A DNA stretch of 64,000 bases from Heligmosomoides polygyrus polygyrus (Eukaryota; Nematoda; Chromadorea; Rhabditida; Heligmosomidae): assembly GCA_947396885.1 (NCBI GenBank), contig OX377204.1, positions 23,753,706 to 23,817,705 of the forward strand, given 5' to 3'. Under the pieces are notes generated by a model. It searched no databases. It saw only the letters and a list, made by a program, of their open reading frames with translations, and had not been told where the DNA came from. The translations under genes were made by a program, and so were the position numbers. Of this stretch, positions 11,555 through 23,640 are shown piece by piece (the first letter of the stretch is position 1; each line of letters starts with the position of its first letter).

Positions 11555-11852
11555 GAATAAGGATAAAGGATAAAGGACGGCGTTGCTCAATCCCTTCTGG
11601 GATGCGCCAGCGCATTCTACTTCTACGGGATGTCGTGGAGGCGTGTTGAATGTGTATTTGGCCATACAATGACCGATGTACAAGTCAGTGCTTTATCCTT
11701 CCCAGACAAGTCTGGTACCAATTCACCGACTCCGGTAGGATGGAAGGCTTGGTTGGCCTGGGCGGGAAATGCGAACCAGCAACCTGGTATCGGGTGCACG
11801 CGGCAGTGGCGCCTCCTCCGACTGCGCTACACGCGCCCTTCTAGAGAATAAC
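11555..11852 (-). repeat. tRNA-derived SINE family B, full copy
   Basis: Read on the minus strand it starts with a tRNA-like head: an A-box-like TGTAGCGCAGTCGGAGG and a B-box-like GGTTCGCATTTCC. These are internal RNA polymerase III promoter elements. The body carries ACCAGACTTGTCTGGGAAGG and GACTTGTACATCGGTC, and the 3' end is GCCGTCCTTTATCCTTTATCC. Other copies or fragments: 5,385, 6,545, 18,528, 25,220, 45,222, 45,835 and 61,500. Confidence 0.8.
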
Positions 11853-12700
11853 CGAAAAAATGGAGTTATTCGACTGTTCGTTCATTCGAAAATTTTTGGA
11901 AAGACACATGCATAGTTTACACCAGGATTCCTTCAGCTACGATAAGAAGTAAAGTCTAGACGAAAGTATGACTTTGTCATGGTTTATTAGGTGCTAACTG
12001 GTATGTCAGGCATTTCAGTTCAGGAGTTCTATTCCGTTTCTTCTTTCAACGCGAGAGGCGGCCAGTGGAAGAATTCCCAGGAGAAAATGTAATGTAAGAT
12101 CAGGTTTCTTTACTAAACGAGAGGAACCGAGCTTTTGAAGCCCTCAAAAAAACTTTCTACCTAACTCTTTGAGGCAGTATAAAAGGCTCGCTGACAGGTA
12201 TCTCCGGTACGGTTCTTTGTTTATGCCGTTTCGATGACTTCAAATTGCTTTGCTCATTGTTGTTTTAAATGCTGCTCGTTACCTGTACTTGAATTGTTTA
12301 TCTGCACAAAATAAAATAAATACACATGTCACAAAGTAAATGAACAAATAAAATAATGTAAGCAATGCAATCACGACCACATATAAATGTAGGTTCACAC
12401 CATCTGTGAGAAGAAACGACACTAATTATCGAACAACCCAATATCAATAGGGAAGGTGGACCAAATCAAGAAGCCGTGGCAGACAACGTTTCCCACAGCG
12501 ATACTCACCCGGAAACGTCAAACCTTAGCACTACGTCTTTGAATATAGATGCCTCCCTACCCTTCAGGAAGGGGGCCTCAAAGGAACGACTCCTTTTGAG
12601 CAATCTGCAGAGGCCCTTCTATGCATCGTTCCTACTCTCTGCGGTCTGCACTCATTTCAAATCAACTAGGTAAAGTGATAGAGGACTCGCGAAGAAAGTT
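11853..12700. other. No gene recognised
   Basis: No convincing coding frame. A TATAAAAG at about 12,178 has no gene behind it that I can identify. The 65-codon plus frame at 12,476-12,673 is unassigned. Confidence 0.4.
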
Positions 12701-13145
12701 GATTCATGGCTCTTGTTGCCGCTGGAGGTGATTGAGCGGCGACGGCGACGGGAAGAACGAAGTGCGGCGGCGACAAGAAGGAGGAGCTCTCTGTTTGCCA
12801 GTCAGGCGCCGGGCGCCGGGCGCGGGGTCGCCGTCGCCGGTTGTGCCGACGAGTCTTTCGGAAACACCGCCACCGCCCGGTGTTGAGTCACGGACGGAAG
12901 CGAACCATCGCCCCCTCCATCGATTGCAGTCCACTCCCACATTCAGCCGATGATCCGGAAACGAGCTCGGAAGCGGGACGGCGACTGGACACGTGCACCT
13001 TCTGGACTCGCACACGCTTCAGCGACCACACTGCGGATGCGGAAGCTGTGACGGCTTCGCGCCGTCCAGGCACGACGCTCGAAACCGGATTGAGTGACTC
13101 CGACAAACAGAATACAGTGACCGACCGTGAACTGCCGTAGAGCGA
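12700..13145. other. GC-rich block with open frames on both strands, unassigned
   Basis: Contains a tandem CGCCGGG run (about 12,808-12,830) and open frames of 73-119 codons in several frames of both strands. No domain signature is visible in any of them. I treat the frames as by-products of composition; a decayed exon or an inserted repeat is also possible. Confidence 0.3.
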
Positions 13146-13214
13146 AGGATTGATGGAGAAGAACTGACCGTTGATGACCTTCGTTTCCATCTCTGGCTCC
13201 TTTGAGACGCTTAA

Positions 13215-13510
13215 CAGCACTTCGAAGAAGACCAACTGGAGGTGCAAGGAGGCCTACAGAAATAAAGGCCTAGTGCAGGCCTACAGAAATAAACGCGAAA
13301 AGAGATACAGGCAAGTTTTGGGGTGGATACGTACTTTTGAAACGCATTGTACGTTCCCGGAATTTAGTGTTGCCAGGCAGTACTCCATAAGAGGAAGAAT
13401 GTTTTAGGGTGACTTCTGTGAAGGGTGTATTTTCCCCAAATTTTCCTTGTACCTCCAGTTGGTCTTGTTCCAACTGCCTGGCTTTAAATTCGGTGTTGTT
13501 CGTTATGTTA
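13215..13510. repeat. Imperfect inverted repeat
   Basis: GAAGACCAACTGGAGGTGCAAGG (about 13,225-13,248) faces CCTTGTACCTCCAGTTGGTC (about 13,446-13,465). Between them a short direct repeat GGCCTACAGAAATAAA occurs twice (13,250-13,295). Likely a small non-autonomous element. Confidence 0.5.
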
Positions 13511-13659
13511 CTTTCGGTGTTGTGTCCAAACCTCACCATATACAATTCAGTTAATCCGTGTGTCACGTGTCCTTCGAGAGGAGGGGGACTACATCCAAGG
13601 GATGCCTTCAGCACGGCGATATACGTCAATTGATTTCTCTGTGACTGAAACGACTGCTA

Positions 13660-14050
13660 AAGAACTTGGCGTCGTGCGTCGAGCGCCGGGATTCAGAAGA
13701 ATTGCCGAATACGTCGTCCTACGTGCGTCAGGGTAGAATGAAGAGACTAGTAAAGGGGGGGGGTGCAGTAAATGCGGACCTGTAGAAGCGAAACACTAGG
13801 GGGAACAGTATTTTGTCTCAGTATCGTCCAGCATGTATCGGTCGTGCCACGTGTGTCGCGGTGCAGATAACATGTCATAGAGGTCGTGGAAACTTCGTGA
13901 CATGTGCGTCGGGATTGAGCGAGGGTATCACAGACGCTATGCAACATGCGTCCGGATCCAGAAGACGTGCCACAGACCAGACTTCACGCAGCGTGCGTTG
14001 GATTTTCAGAAGACATTGTCGTCGGACAGTAATCGGCATCTACCGGTAGA
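13660..14050. repeat. AGACGTC-type minisatellite family, diverged copy
   Basis: Shares GGGATTCAGAAGAATTGCCGA, ACGTCGTCCTACGTGCGTC, GTATCACAGACG and CAGAAGACGTGCCACAGAC with the arrays at 7.59-7.73 kb and 56.38-56.57 kb. All appear to be remnants of one dispersed repeat. Confidence 0.6.
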
Positions 14051-14185
14051 CCAATACTGATTGAGTTTATCTATGTTTTTGCAGATTAAGTATTCGGATT
14101 GGGACTCATACGAACTGTATCTAGTTACTAGAGCACGAGCGCTTCTGAGAATAAATCGCGTACATGCTGTAGAGGATGGGCAGCA

Positions 14186-14281
14186 GGGATGAGCGGATAA
14201 CAAAATTTTGAAACCCGGATAACGGATACTTTTGCCCAAAAATCGCCGGATAACGGAAAAACGGATAACGACCAAACAACA
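14186..14281. repeat. GGATAACGG repeat family, copy 1
   Basis: Begins AGGGATGAGCGGATAA and contains AACCCGGATAACGGATA, CGCCGGATAACGGAAAAACGGATAACG. Three other copies lie at 19,164-19,275, 23,863-23,963 and 24,885-25,003, in both orientations. Confidence 0.75.
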
Positions 14282-14775
14282 AAAATAAAACTGGGCCTAA
14301 AGTGCTCTCATTTCAACAGCAGACATGGAACGCAACTGCTGTCTAATTATAAGACTTTTCTAACGACTTTAGTCGAGTCTTTTTTATTGAAACATGGTCA
14401 TTTTATCGGTCAGTCATTTTATCAGGGCCCTAATGGATTTTCACAAAACTTCGGTAAAAGGAAGCACTCCTTCATTGCCATTTCTTCATTGCTCAAGTGG
14501 CAAGACCACCAGCTGTAAAAATAAAACTGTTCTGCAAGCTCTACTCTCCCAATGTTTCGCCAGGATCACCTTAGTCAAAGTCTGGAAAGGACAAAGAGAG
14601 CTTGAGAATTTGTTCATCCGAGCACATTTTCAGTAGCACAATTTACAATTTTCCATATTTTTGCCATTTAAAACGAATGGGAAGAGCGAGGCAAAGGATG
14701 CGTAAAACAGCCTAACTAACAGTATGGAAGCATTCATAAGCCGCCCTTGGAGGGAGAGAATGTGAGACTCATTCA

Positions 14776-14779
14776 CCTC

Positions 14780-14810
<31 letters not shown>

Positions 14811-17732
14811 TTCAAAGCATAGATTATAATCTAGGGTGAAGAAACAGTGGTATGTAAAAAAAACAGATATGAAAACGTCAACCATTTAAACAGCACACAA
14901 TCTGCAACACACCTAGACGTCTAGAAAAGCGAACAAGGTTAGCAAGCAATAGCATTTCTACACGCTTGCACAGACATCCTCGATAGGTCATCGTACTTCC
15001 CAAGCACAGAGTTTAATTCCTTAAGAATTCTATAGGTTAGGAAATCCGACCTGGCTCTCGATTTTGCAATAGGTACTCGAAGTTTAAGTTTCCCTCTGAC
15101 GGTTCTTGACACTGTTTCACCGAAAAATTCAGCTGGGTTGATGGATAGCTTTCCGGAAAGTATTTTGTACATCATGACAAGATCCAAAATTTTTCTTCTA
15201 TTCTTCAGTGAAGGGAGACCAAACTGGACAGAGCGCTGATATCCATTCGGTAGCTGGTTATAGTCTATTGAGAAGCATCTCATCATAAGCTTCCGCGTAA
15301 AATTGTTTTGAACACTTTCTAATAGATCTATGTCCCTCTTCTTGGTTGGATTGAATACGGTAGTACCTGATTCAAGAATTGGTCTCACATAGGTTTTGTA
15401 CGCAAGTATATATACCTCTGGAGCGTTTGATTCTGAAAGCTCTGAAAAGGTTGTAGATACGATAACTGGCTCTTTTCACCAGAACTCTACAGTGTTTAGA
15501 AAAACACAAATCACTTCTAATAGTGAAACCCAAATCACGAGCTTCTTGAACTTCATCTAGAGCTTCACCTTTAATGCTGTAGGTTTGAGTCACTGAATGA
15601 CCTCTAGGTCCAATCACCAGAAGATGTGTCTTTTCAGCAGAAAGCGGGAGATCCCATTTTTCTGCCCACTGGCTTACTGCATCAATTGCTAACTGAAGAG
15701 AAGTTGAGTCTTCAGTACGCTCTATTTTTTTGTAAATTTTGACATCGTCGGCATACATCTTGCAGGCGACCCCTAACCTTGTTATGTGAGCTGGCAGTTC
15801 ATAGGTATATATAAGGAACAGAATAGGAGACAACACACCTCCTTGAGGAACACCGCTGTATACGGAGAAAACCTCGGAGTACTGTCCCTTGACCTTAACC
15901 TGATACGTTCTTTTTGACAAAAACTGTCGGGTCCAATTAACAATCATCGGATGAATTCCTACTGCTTGCATTTTAAGGACTAACTTTTCCACAGGAACTT
16001 TATCGAAAGCCTTTGAAAAGTCACAATACACTACATCACTGCGCTTCTTCTCGTCAAATGCCTTTGACCAGTCATTGAGAGATGTAAGAAGGGCAGTTTC
16101 CACTGACCTCCCTTTCATGAACCCATATTGGTCTCTGGAGATTACATTATGGGATTCAAGATGCATTAAGATGTGCTTCTTGAGGATCTTTTCGAATGTT
16201 CTTGCAAATATTGAGGTAATGCTAACTGGTCTATAATTTGTGGGATCGTTATGTGGAGCCTTTTTGGAAATAGGTGTTACAAACGCGTGCTTCCACCTAA
16301 CAGGGACTTCCGATCTCATGACGCTTAAATTGAATATATGTTCCAAAGGGTAGGCTATGTGGGGTACGATGTTCTTTATAAAGCTGACAGGAATAAAGTC
16401 CGGTGAGAGAGAAAAAGATTTGGGCCACTTTGCCAGCACGTCGATAATTTCATCGTTGTGAAACCAGGGAGCATAGTTCATTTGGGGAAAACGCGGTAGA
16501 TCTTCATCATAGTCCGTCTCAGAGTATACTTTCTGGAACACTTCTCCCAATAAATCTGCCTTTTCCTTATCTGAAGAAATAAGTTCTCCATTACTATTAA
16601 CTAAAGTAGGTATTACATTGTCACTACCAGAACGAGTGCTAATAAACCTGTAAAATGCTCTTCTATCCTTTGATTGCATTACTTTCCTTTCGATATACAT
16701 ATTGTACCGCCGAAGGGCTCTAGCATGTTTGATAGACAAGGTCTCATATAAAGCCCAATCCTCCTGTCTATTAGTGACGCATGCTTTATTCCAACAGTAG
16801 AACCGATAACTATTCAATCTTCTGAGATGGTCAGGGACTCCTTTTTCACCTTCACCCATTCTTCGCATTGGCACGAACATTTCGATTGTATGATGAATAA
16901 TTGTGAGTAGTGTTTCATATAGCTGATCGACGGTGCTCCCGGAGCTCATTATTCCGACCCAGTCAATACTGGCAAGGTAGATCCCAATTTGATAATAATC
17001 GGCGCATTTATAATTTCTAATCCATCTAATTTCACTATTTTTGTGCTTTAAATCCATTTGAAACGTGACCATGGCATGATCACTGCTACCTATGGGTGGA
17101 CCTATTTGCACATCACTCACGAAGCCTGCCTTATTGCACAGAAGAAGATCCAAAACTGAATTTCTCCTGGTTGGAGCCAGCACCAAATGCTCAAAACCGT
17201 GAGTTTCAAAAACAGAGGAAAAGCATCTAGATATATACCCGCACCGATTGGACATCAGATCTGGCAAGTTAAAGTCTCCCAACAAGACTGTTGTTATGTT
17301 TATGGCAGAATAATCGCTTATAGCCTTTGTAAGCTGATGTGACTTTGAGGCACTACAGCCGGGAGTTCTGTACACGCATATGACGCGAAACACATTATCA
17401 TCATGGTTCACGTCGCAAACCAAAATCTCATAGCTGTTTGGTACCGATTCACTGAAGACTTCGTTATAAGAAAAAGCCTTCCTTAGCAAAAGTAGTATTC
17501 CTCCACCTTTTTTGGTGAGGCGATCACACCTAACTCCCACATAATGACTACAGGCCACGCCCAGTAACGGTTTGAGTTCATTTTCTGAGCTTAGCCATGT
17601 CTCAGTTAATACAGCCAAATCTAGGTTGTGAAGAAATAATTCTGTAACTACGGCGCTACAATTTTTCACGAAGGATCTTACATTACACACTAATCCAGAC
17701 CACTTAGCACGGTTTATCCGACGACCGTTCAA
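14776..17732 (-). mobile_element. CR1/Jockey-like non-LTR retrotransposon
   Basis: The element runs on the minus strand. Its 3' end is the (ATTT)n tract at 14,781-14,812, the type of microsatellite tail CR1-like elements carry. It encodes an apurinic-type endonuclease followed by a reverse transcriptase. I see no intact first open frame upstream; a 67-codon frame ending at 17,814 could be its remnant. Element boundaries on the 5' side are not defined. Confidence 0.85.
14939..17732 (-). pseudogene. CR1-like endonuclease-reverse transcriptase, one frameshift
   Basis: The main frame (15,372-17,732) has the endonuclease at roughly residues 15-230 (TETW, LLGDFNLPDL, SSDHAMV). The reverse transcriptase follows (NYRPVSITSIFARTFEKIL, DQYGFMKGRS, VYCDFSKAFDKV, SGVPQGGVLSPILF), with catalytic YADD at residues 660-663 (15,744-15,755). 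The frame is lost near 15,405 in a TATATATA run. The conserved continuation is in the next frame (14,939-15,388: RPILESGTTVFNPTKKRDID). A one-repeat slippage explains the break, so this copy was active fairly recently. The reading start is a TTG at 17,732, so the true start may lie elsewhere. It would act in target-primed reverse transcription. Confidence 0.88.
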
Positions 17733-17814
17733 TAGTAATTAAACCTCACATTTCTTCTCAGCAACTCGTCATTTTGTCAGTTTATGTTGTCGGGTTGTTT
17801 TACTGACCACTCGT

Positions 17815-18525
17815 CAGGTTTTCTTTTTGAATTGAGGTGTGGCCAAACAGAATGATCCTTGGATGAGTGGCTCCTCCGCCTCTTCCTCTATGCTAGGCCG
17901 ACTCAGTCTGCATAACAGTCTTGGTTTCGCAGCTTCACGCGGACTGATAATGCTGTTCGACAGTATCTCAAGATCTAAGGAGAAGGTGGAATGAGATGCA
18001 CGAAATACCAGCTTTCTACAGGGTAGCTATTACAAGCCGTTGCACGGTCCTTTTAAAAAAGCTTTAAAATTAAATGAAAAATTATTTACCATACAATACA
18101 ATAGCAAGTCTGCCCAGCAAAATGTCCATTTGACGATCCTAGCTACCCACAAGTTGTGTACGCAGTTTCTCCCACTTTTAATTGCAATTTCCGCGGTAAA
18201 GTGATGATGGTACTCTTGAGTGTCCGCGTTCGGCTTTGCAGTTTCCAGTGGCACCACGTGGAGGAACGGACATCGCCACCATTTTTATTTTTTATTTTTA
18301 TTTGCTTTTTTGCTGTTATTGTTGTTTTTGTTATTGACTGAGCAATTCTTTTTTGGGTTTGAGTTTTTACTTTTTCGTGTTGTTATTGTTTTTCCTGTTT
18401 TTTGATTGACTGAGGGCTGCGCTGAGACCAGAGCAGGCGACTGAGGTCACTAGTCATCCGAAGACGTCGCTGGAGGGAGCAGAATTCTGCATAGTTGACG
18501 TAGTTGACTCTCCTCAGCCCCATCC
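17815..18525. other. No gene recognised
   Basis: Flank of the CR1-like element followed by T-rich sequence (18,275-18,405). The predicted peptides from the T-rich part are hydrophobic only because of composition. Confidence 0.5.
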
Positions 18526-18527
18526 TT

Positions 18528-18645
18528 CTGGTACCAAATACCATTAACCCCTGAGGGCCGGAAGGCTTGGTCGACCTGACGGCGGAAGCCGCGGAACCAG
18601 GTCACCCGGAATCGACTGCACCGGCGACGGCCGCCGGCACCTCCT
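18528..18645 (-). repeat. SINE family B, 5' fragment
   Basis: Matches the head half of the 11.6 kb copy in the same orientation: CTTCTGGTACCAAATACCATT, GGAAGGCTTGGTCGACCTG, AACCAGGTCACCCGGAATCG, CACCTCCTCCG. It is followed by a T-rich simple stretch (18,650-18,800). Confidence 0.65.
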
Positions 18646-18856
18646 CCGTTCTTTATGTTTATTTTACGCTTATATTTTTAATTTGTCGTTCACTTTTATT
18701 ATTTTATTTTATCTTATTTTATTTCATCTATACTTTTATTTTAGTTCGTTTTTTACTTTATACTTCTTGTATCTTATCTTATTTTATCTATATTATCTAT
18801 ATTTTAATAAACTCCAAGTTCTCTCATCTTGAAACCTCGGCATTGTCGTTTAATAC

Positions 18857-19095
18857 GTATTGTGTCTTCTTTGCCAAAGAGGTTGTTAGGTGGAATATTT
18901 ATTTTGGCCTAACGTTTCGACCCTGTCGTCGTCTTCGGAGGCCCAGAACTGGTCATCAACTAACTTTAGGTGGTAGCGCAATCGCTACTCGCCAGCGGTG
19001 GAATTCTGGGCCTCCGAAGACGACGACAGGGTCAAAACGTCAGGCCAAAATAAATATTCCACCTAACAACCTCTTTGGCAAAGAAGACACAATAC
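18857..19095. repeat. Near-perfect fold-back, 92-bp arms
   Basis: Left arm 18,857-18,948 and right arm 19,004-19,095 are reverse complements with two mismatches that I can count, separated by 55 bp. Arms start GTATTGTGTCTTCTTTGCC and end GGAGGCCCAGAA. They include TTGGCCTAACGTTTCGACC and CGTCGTCTTCGG, the block also seen in the 5.9-6.2 kb fold-back and, in weaker form, at the Penelope-like 3' end. Transcripts would form a long hairpin. Confidence 0.9.
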
Positions 19096-19163
19096 TATAT
19101 TTTAATGTTATTTTGATTTATTTTCATTATACTTTTAAATGGCCACGGAATGAGGTCGACACC

Positions 19164-19275
19164 AGGGATGAGCGGATTAACCGTTATCCGTTATCCGTTA
19201 TCCGGTTTCCGAGAGATTTTGGCCTATCCGTTTTGTTGTTTGTTATCCGGCGATTTTTGGCCGGATAACGAACAA
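19164..19275. repeat. GGATAACGG repeat family, copy 2
   Basis: AGGGATGAGCGGATTAACCG, then ATCCGTTATCCGTTATCCGG and GTTATCCGGCGATTTTTGG. Confidence 0.75.
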
Positions 19276-20009
19276 CAAATTAGCTGAATCTTAGCTTTGG
19301 ACGTGGTGATGGGTGGGATATGTACAGGATCCTTCACGATCGTAAGAGCGGTCGTCAGAAACAACAATAGTATTCAAATCTAGAAGGGTTAATTGAAGTT
19401 TCCTCACTTGGAAACTGGCTACATAGATTTAAAGATATCTAACTTCCAGCCTTCCAGAAGGCGCGCTAAGCCTGTACCATACTTATGTGAGGCCTACTTA
19501 CCACAGCATTGCTCTTTCATCTCAAGTCATGTGCTGACCAAGAAGGCATACAAACTGCTACCATCACTCGTCAACAGTGTAGAACCGCATCCTGGGAAGA
19601 ATTTTGTGCCATATGCTGTCGTGAATTATCAAAAAAATACTGCGGTACAGCAGTGAATACTAGCCAAAGAAATAGGATTAACCCAAATGCATAGAGTAAG
19701 CAACTTCTCCATTAAAAATTTTAGATGAGCAATAAACTGCTAAACAAACTTATCGTCGTGGGCGCTGAAGACATGTAGATTTTCTTTGTTCTTTTTTGTG
19801 TTTTTTGCGAAACTTATCTGCAACATAGGGAACACCTCCGTTTTGGGGCTAGGTCGAATATTCTTCCTCCGGTCTAGAAGGTCTGGATGTCATAACTCTT
19901 TGAGTGTTTGTTTGCCGTACACAACTGCTTGCAGCTACTATCCAGAAGTTAGTAGTTTATCCATCACAGATAATTCCACGTTGAGGTACCTTGGATCTTG
20001 GGATGCTAT
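19276..20009. other. No gene recognised
   Basis: A plus-strand frame of 87 codons (19,393-19,656) has no recognisable family features and no clear splice or start signals. Confidence 0.4.
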
Positions 20010-23000
20010 CGAGCAGCAACAACAATAACGGTCCATAGCATGTGTAGGACAAGATCGTTATGTGAAGTTTGTTTCGCTCGATGTGCCTTCTTATTTCCAG
20101 ACATCGGAAGAATTGCTCTTCCAAGGACTTTTATATTTTTCAACTGCTCTATTTGAAAAAGAGTTAAGCGCAGAGTCACCTGTATCACCTGTCGTCCCGT
20201 TGATCATCGAATTGCTCGAGCGGGTGCCAGCAGCGTCTCCATTCGTCCCTGTCGCGTGCCAGAGTGGTCCAATGGATCCTCCTCGCTCGAGGGACACGAA
20301 GAGCGTCATATCGGTCGTTCAGGGCTTTAACGAAGAAGTCCGACCAACGCGTTGGTGGGCGTCCTGGTGTTCTTTTGACATCCCGCGGAATCCAGTCGGT
20401 GATGGCTCTCGTCCAGCGGGTGTCTGAGAAGCGCATTACGTGGCCGGCCCACCTAATTTTCGACAACTTGGCCCACGCGACAGCGTCTCTGATCTTCGAG
20501 CGTCGGCGAAGCTCGGAACTCCGGAGGCCTTCTCTCACTTGCGTGAGTCGTTTCACTCCGAGCATCGTCCTCTCGATTCCACGCTGCGCGACGCTGATCG
20601 CGTGTTCATCCTGCTTTCGTATAGCCCAGGTCTCTGAGGCGTATGTTAGAGCAGGAAGAACAGTGGAGTCGAATAGTTGGGCACGGAGTCGGACGTTCTT
20701 CGTCTTCTTCGCGACTTCTTCGACGCTCTTGAAAGCTCCCCAAGCCGCTCTTTTCCTCTTGCTCAGCTCTGGTGCTAGGTCGTTGGCCATGTTGAATTCG
20801 CGACCCAGATACACATAGCTGGAGCATTCGGAGATGTTCGTTCCGTTGAGCGAGAATGGGGCATCAGAAACCCATCCGTTCTTCATGAACATCGTCTTCG
20901 TAAGATTCAGCTGCAGTCCAATGTTCCCACATACACGATCGAAGTCGGCCAGCATTCGCCCCGCCTGACTGATGCTCGGTGTTATGAGCACGATGTCGTC
21001 AGCGAAGCGAAGATGATGTAGTTGCCGGCCGTCGACCTTCACTCCCATGTCTTCCCATTCTAGTTCGCGCATGACGTTTTCGAGAGTGGCGCTGAAGAGC
21101 TTCGGGGATATGGTATCCCCTTGCCGAACCCCTCTCTTCACGTCGACGACGACGTCGTTGTAGAATGGTGAGATCTTGGTCGTGAATCTACTGCCCAGCT
21201 CTCGAAGGACTCTGATGTACTGAGTAGGAACGCCCTGAGTGAGCAGGGCTTCGATGACCGCTTCAGTTTCGACAGAGTCGAATGCCTTCTTCAGGTCGAT
21301 GAACGTAAGGCACAGCGGCAGCTTGTACTCTCGCGACACTTCGATGAGCTTCGTAATGGTGTGTATGTGGTCGATCGTGCTGAATCCTCTCCGAAATCCT
21401 GCTTGCTCGCATGGCTGTCCTTCGTCCAGCGTTCTGCTAATCCTATTCAGGATAACTCGAGTGAACAGCTTGTAGACTACGGACAGCAGGCAGATCGGGC
21501 GATAGTTGCCAATGTCGTGCACGTCTCCCTTCTTGTACAGCAAGACGGTTCTGCTGGTCTTCCACTGAGATGGAACCTTGCACTCCGACAGGTAACGTGT
21601 GAAGAGCCGCGCCAGGGTGTTGATGAGCGTAGGCGGGAGGTTCTTCAGGTGTTCGGGTCTGATCCTGTCGGGACCGGGTGCTGTACGTTTCTTCACCGAC
21701 GAGATGGCGTGTCGGATCTCGGAAGGGACAACAGAGGGGACGACGTATCCATCCTGCGGAAGATGGCATGGGGGCAGGTGGACGTGGCTATCGAAGAGAT
21801 CGGAGTAGAAGTCGTGGATGACCCTCTCCATGGTCCTTCTGGAAGAGGTGACGGTTCCGTCGGGACGTCGGAGAGCTGTCATCTTGGTCTTGAAGTTGGC
21901 GAAGTTCCGGCGGGCATTGCGGATGCTCAACCCTGCCTCTGCAGCTTCAGCCAACACTTCCGCCCTTCTCTCCTTAAGATCCTCCTTTATCGCCTCTCTG
22001 CATAGCTTCGCAAGCTCGGACGTCAGTTGGTAGTTGCCTGACGCTCGTGCTGCTCCACGCTGGCGTATCAGCTCGAGAGTTTCCGGAGACAGACGTCTCT
22101 TGGTGGTCTTCAAGCTCTCGGCTCCCTTAGCACTATCGTGGAGATGGTGCACGAAGCGGTCGTATTCCTCGTCGACGTTGTCCGTGACGGCATCTTCCCA
22201 AAGACCGGCAAGAGAGGTGTAGAGGTCCCAGTTGATGGTCGTTCTGGGACTCCTCTTCCTGAACTTCGCGGCCTTCTCTCCTTGACGCGAAAAGCGGAAC
22301 CTTGCGCGAAGGAGGCGGTGGTCCGATCCCGTGTAGAACTTGGGGACAACGGAGACGTCGGTCAGGCAATATTTGCGGTTGAAGATGATGTGGTCGATCT
22401 CGTTGTGGAACTGGCCACCGGGAGATTCCCAGGTCCATCGTAGGGAGGGAGGCTTCTGGAACTGCGAGTTTCCATGGATGGTCTTGGTCGACATGATAAA
22501 CTCAGACAGCCATTCACCTTGCTCGTTCCACTCCAAACCGTGGGTTCCGATGTGAAGTTCTTCCGGCGACCTTCGCGGTCCGATTTTGGCGTTGAAGTCG
22601 CCGACGATCACCTTGTAGAAGGTGTGGTCTTCCTTATAGAACTTCTCCAGCTCCACGTAGAAGGCTTCGACCTCTTCGTCGTCGTAGTCGGATGTTGGGG
22701 CATACGCGACGAATACAGTCAAAGCTGGCACGGAACCACATTGCTTCAGTCGCAGACGTCCGATCCGGCTTGTCAGAGACTCGTACGAATCGATGTTCAT
22801 GGCCAAGTGCGTGTTGATGAGGACACCAACGCCGCCTACTCCTCTGCTGTCGCATGTTCCGAGGAACAGTTCTTCTCCGGAGTCGTAGGCGGCATGCAGG
22901 GGGTGGTGTCTTCTCGTCTCGGTCAGTCCGATGACTCGTACTTGATCTTCCTGGCTTGCATCATCAGGTCCTCGACGGGTGCTTCCGATGCAAGCGTGCG

Positions 23001-23640
23001 GGCGTTGTAAGTACAGATCGTCATCCTAGTCCTTCTCAATTTGCGCAGCCTGGTTAGGCCCTGAGATTTTAGCAGCCTCTCCGTACTCGTCCTTCCCATC
23101 GCTGCAGAAATGGGGGCTCTTTCGGGGTCAGGGGAATGAGGTCCTTTAGTGCTACTGTGTTTGACTGGAATACAACACGGGTAGCTAGTCAGGCTCTGTC
23201 GTGCGGGCGGGGTACTCCGGGCAGCCAGCCAGACTGCCCGAAGGGACGGGGCGAGACTTTTGAGGCGGCCTCGAATCGCCTTACGATGTACCCCCAGTCT
23301 ACCGAGTGCAAGCTTTTGGCCGAGCCGACACAGTTACAATCCGCACAGTCACGGACACATCCGCGGACACTGTGCACGAACATGCCGCTCCCACGCACAA
23401 GGAACGCGTCGACCCGACACAGCAGGAGCAAGGAGTCCATCCCTGCATCCCACCTGCGTCTCTGGGCAGTACACGGTCGCATTTGGTTCGCGTTTAATTC
23501 CCCTATCCACCACCCGGGGACGCGCCACGTGGCCCTGCGACAAGCGGCCCGAGATCCCTCTTAACAAGAGAGCCCGAAGGCTCTCTATCGAGGGAGATCC
23601 GTGGAAGCGCAGAGTAAGGCTGATAAATAAGACAATCCAA
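20010..23640 (-). mobile_element. RTE-like non-LTR retrotransposon, near full length
   Basis: The element runs on the minus strand. A GC-rich leader (about 23,030-23,640) precedes an ATG at 23,024. One long frame encodes endonuclease and reverse transcriptase, and a short 3' untranslated part ends near 20,010-20,030 in a GTTATTGTTGTTG simple tail. RTE elements typically have one main open frame, a short 3' end and a simple-repeat tail, which fits. The leader's precise 5' edge is estimated. Confidence 0.85.
20185..23024 (-). pseudogene. RTE-like endonuclease-reverse transcriptase with a single early frameshift
   Basis: From the ATG at 23,024 the peptide starts [20 protein letters not shown] and goes out of frame near 22,935. 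There the expected GA.GTCATCGGACTGAC lacks one base. The long frame (20,185-22,806, 873 codons) then continues without a stop. The endonuclease has [11 protein letters not shown] and [12 protein letters not shown]. The reverse transcriptase has [68 protein letters not shown] and catalytic FADD (20,995-21,006). The C-terminal part ([26 protein letters not shown]) is intact to the stop. One missing base is the only defect I see, so this is a young copy. Confidence 0.9.

Noticed and set aside
12704..13247. Overlapping open frames in the GC-rich block
   Set aside because: Frames are open on both strands at once, with no domain signature, so they look compositional.
20264..22555. Long plus-strand frames opposite the RTE-like gene
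   Set aside because: They are antisense shadows of the GC-rich retrotransposon coding region.
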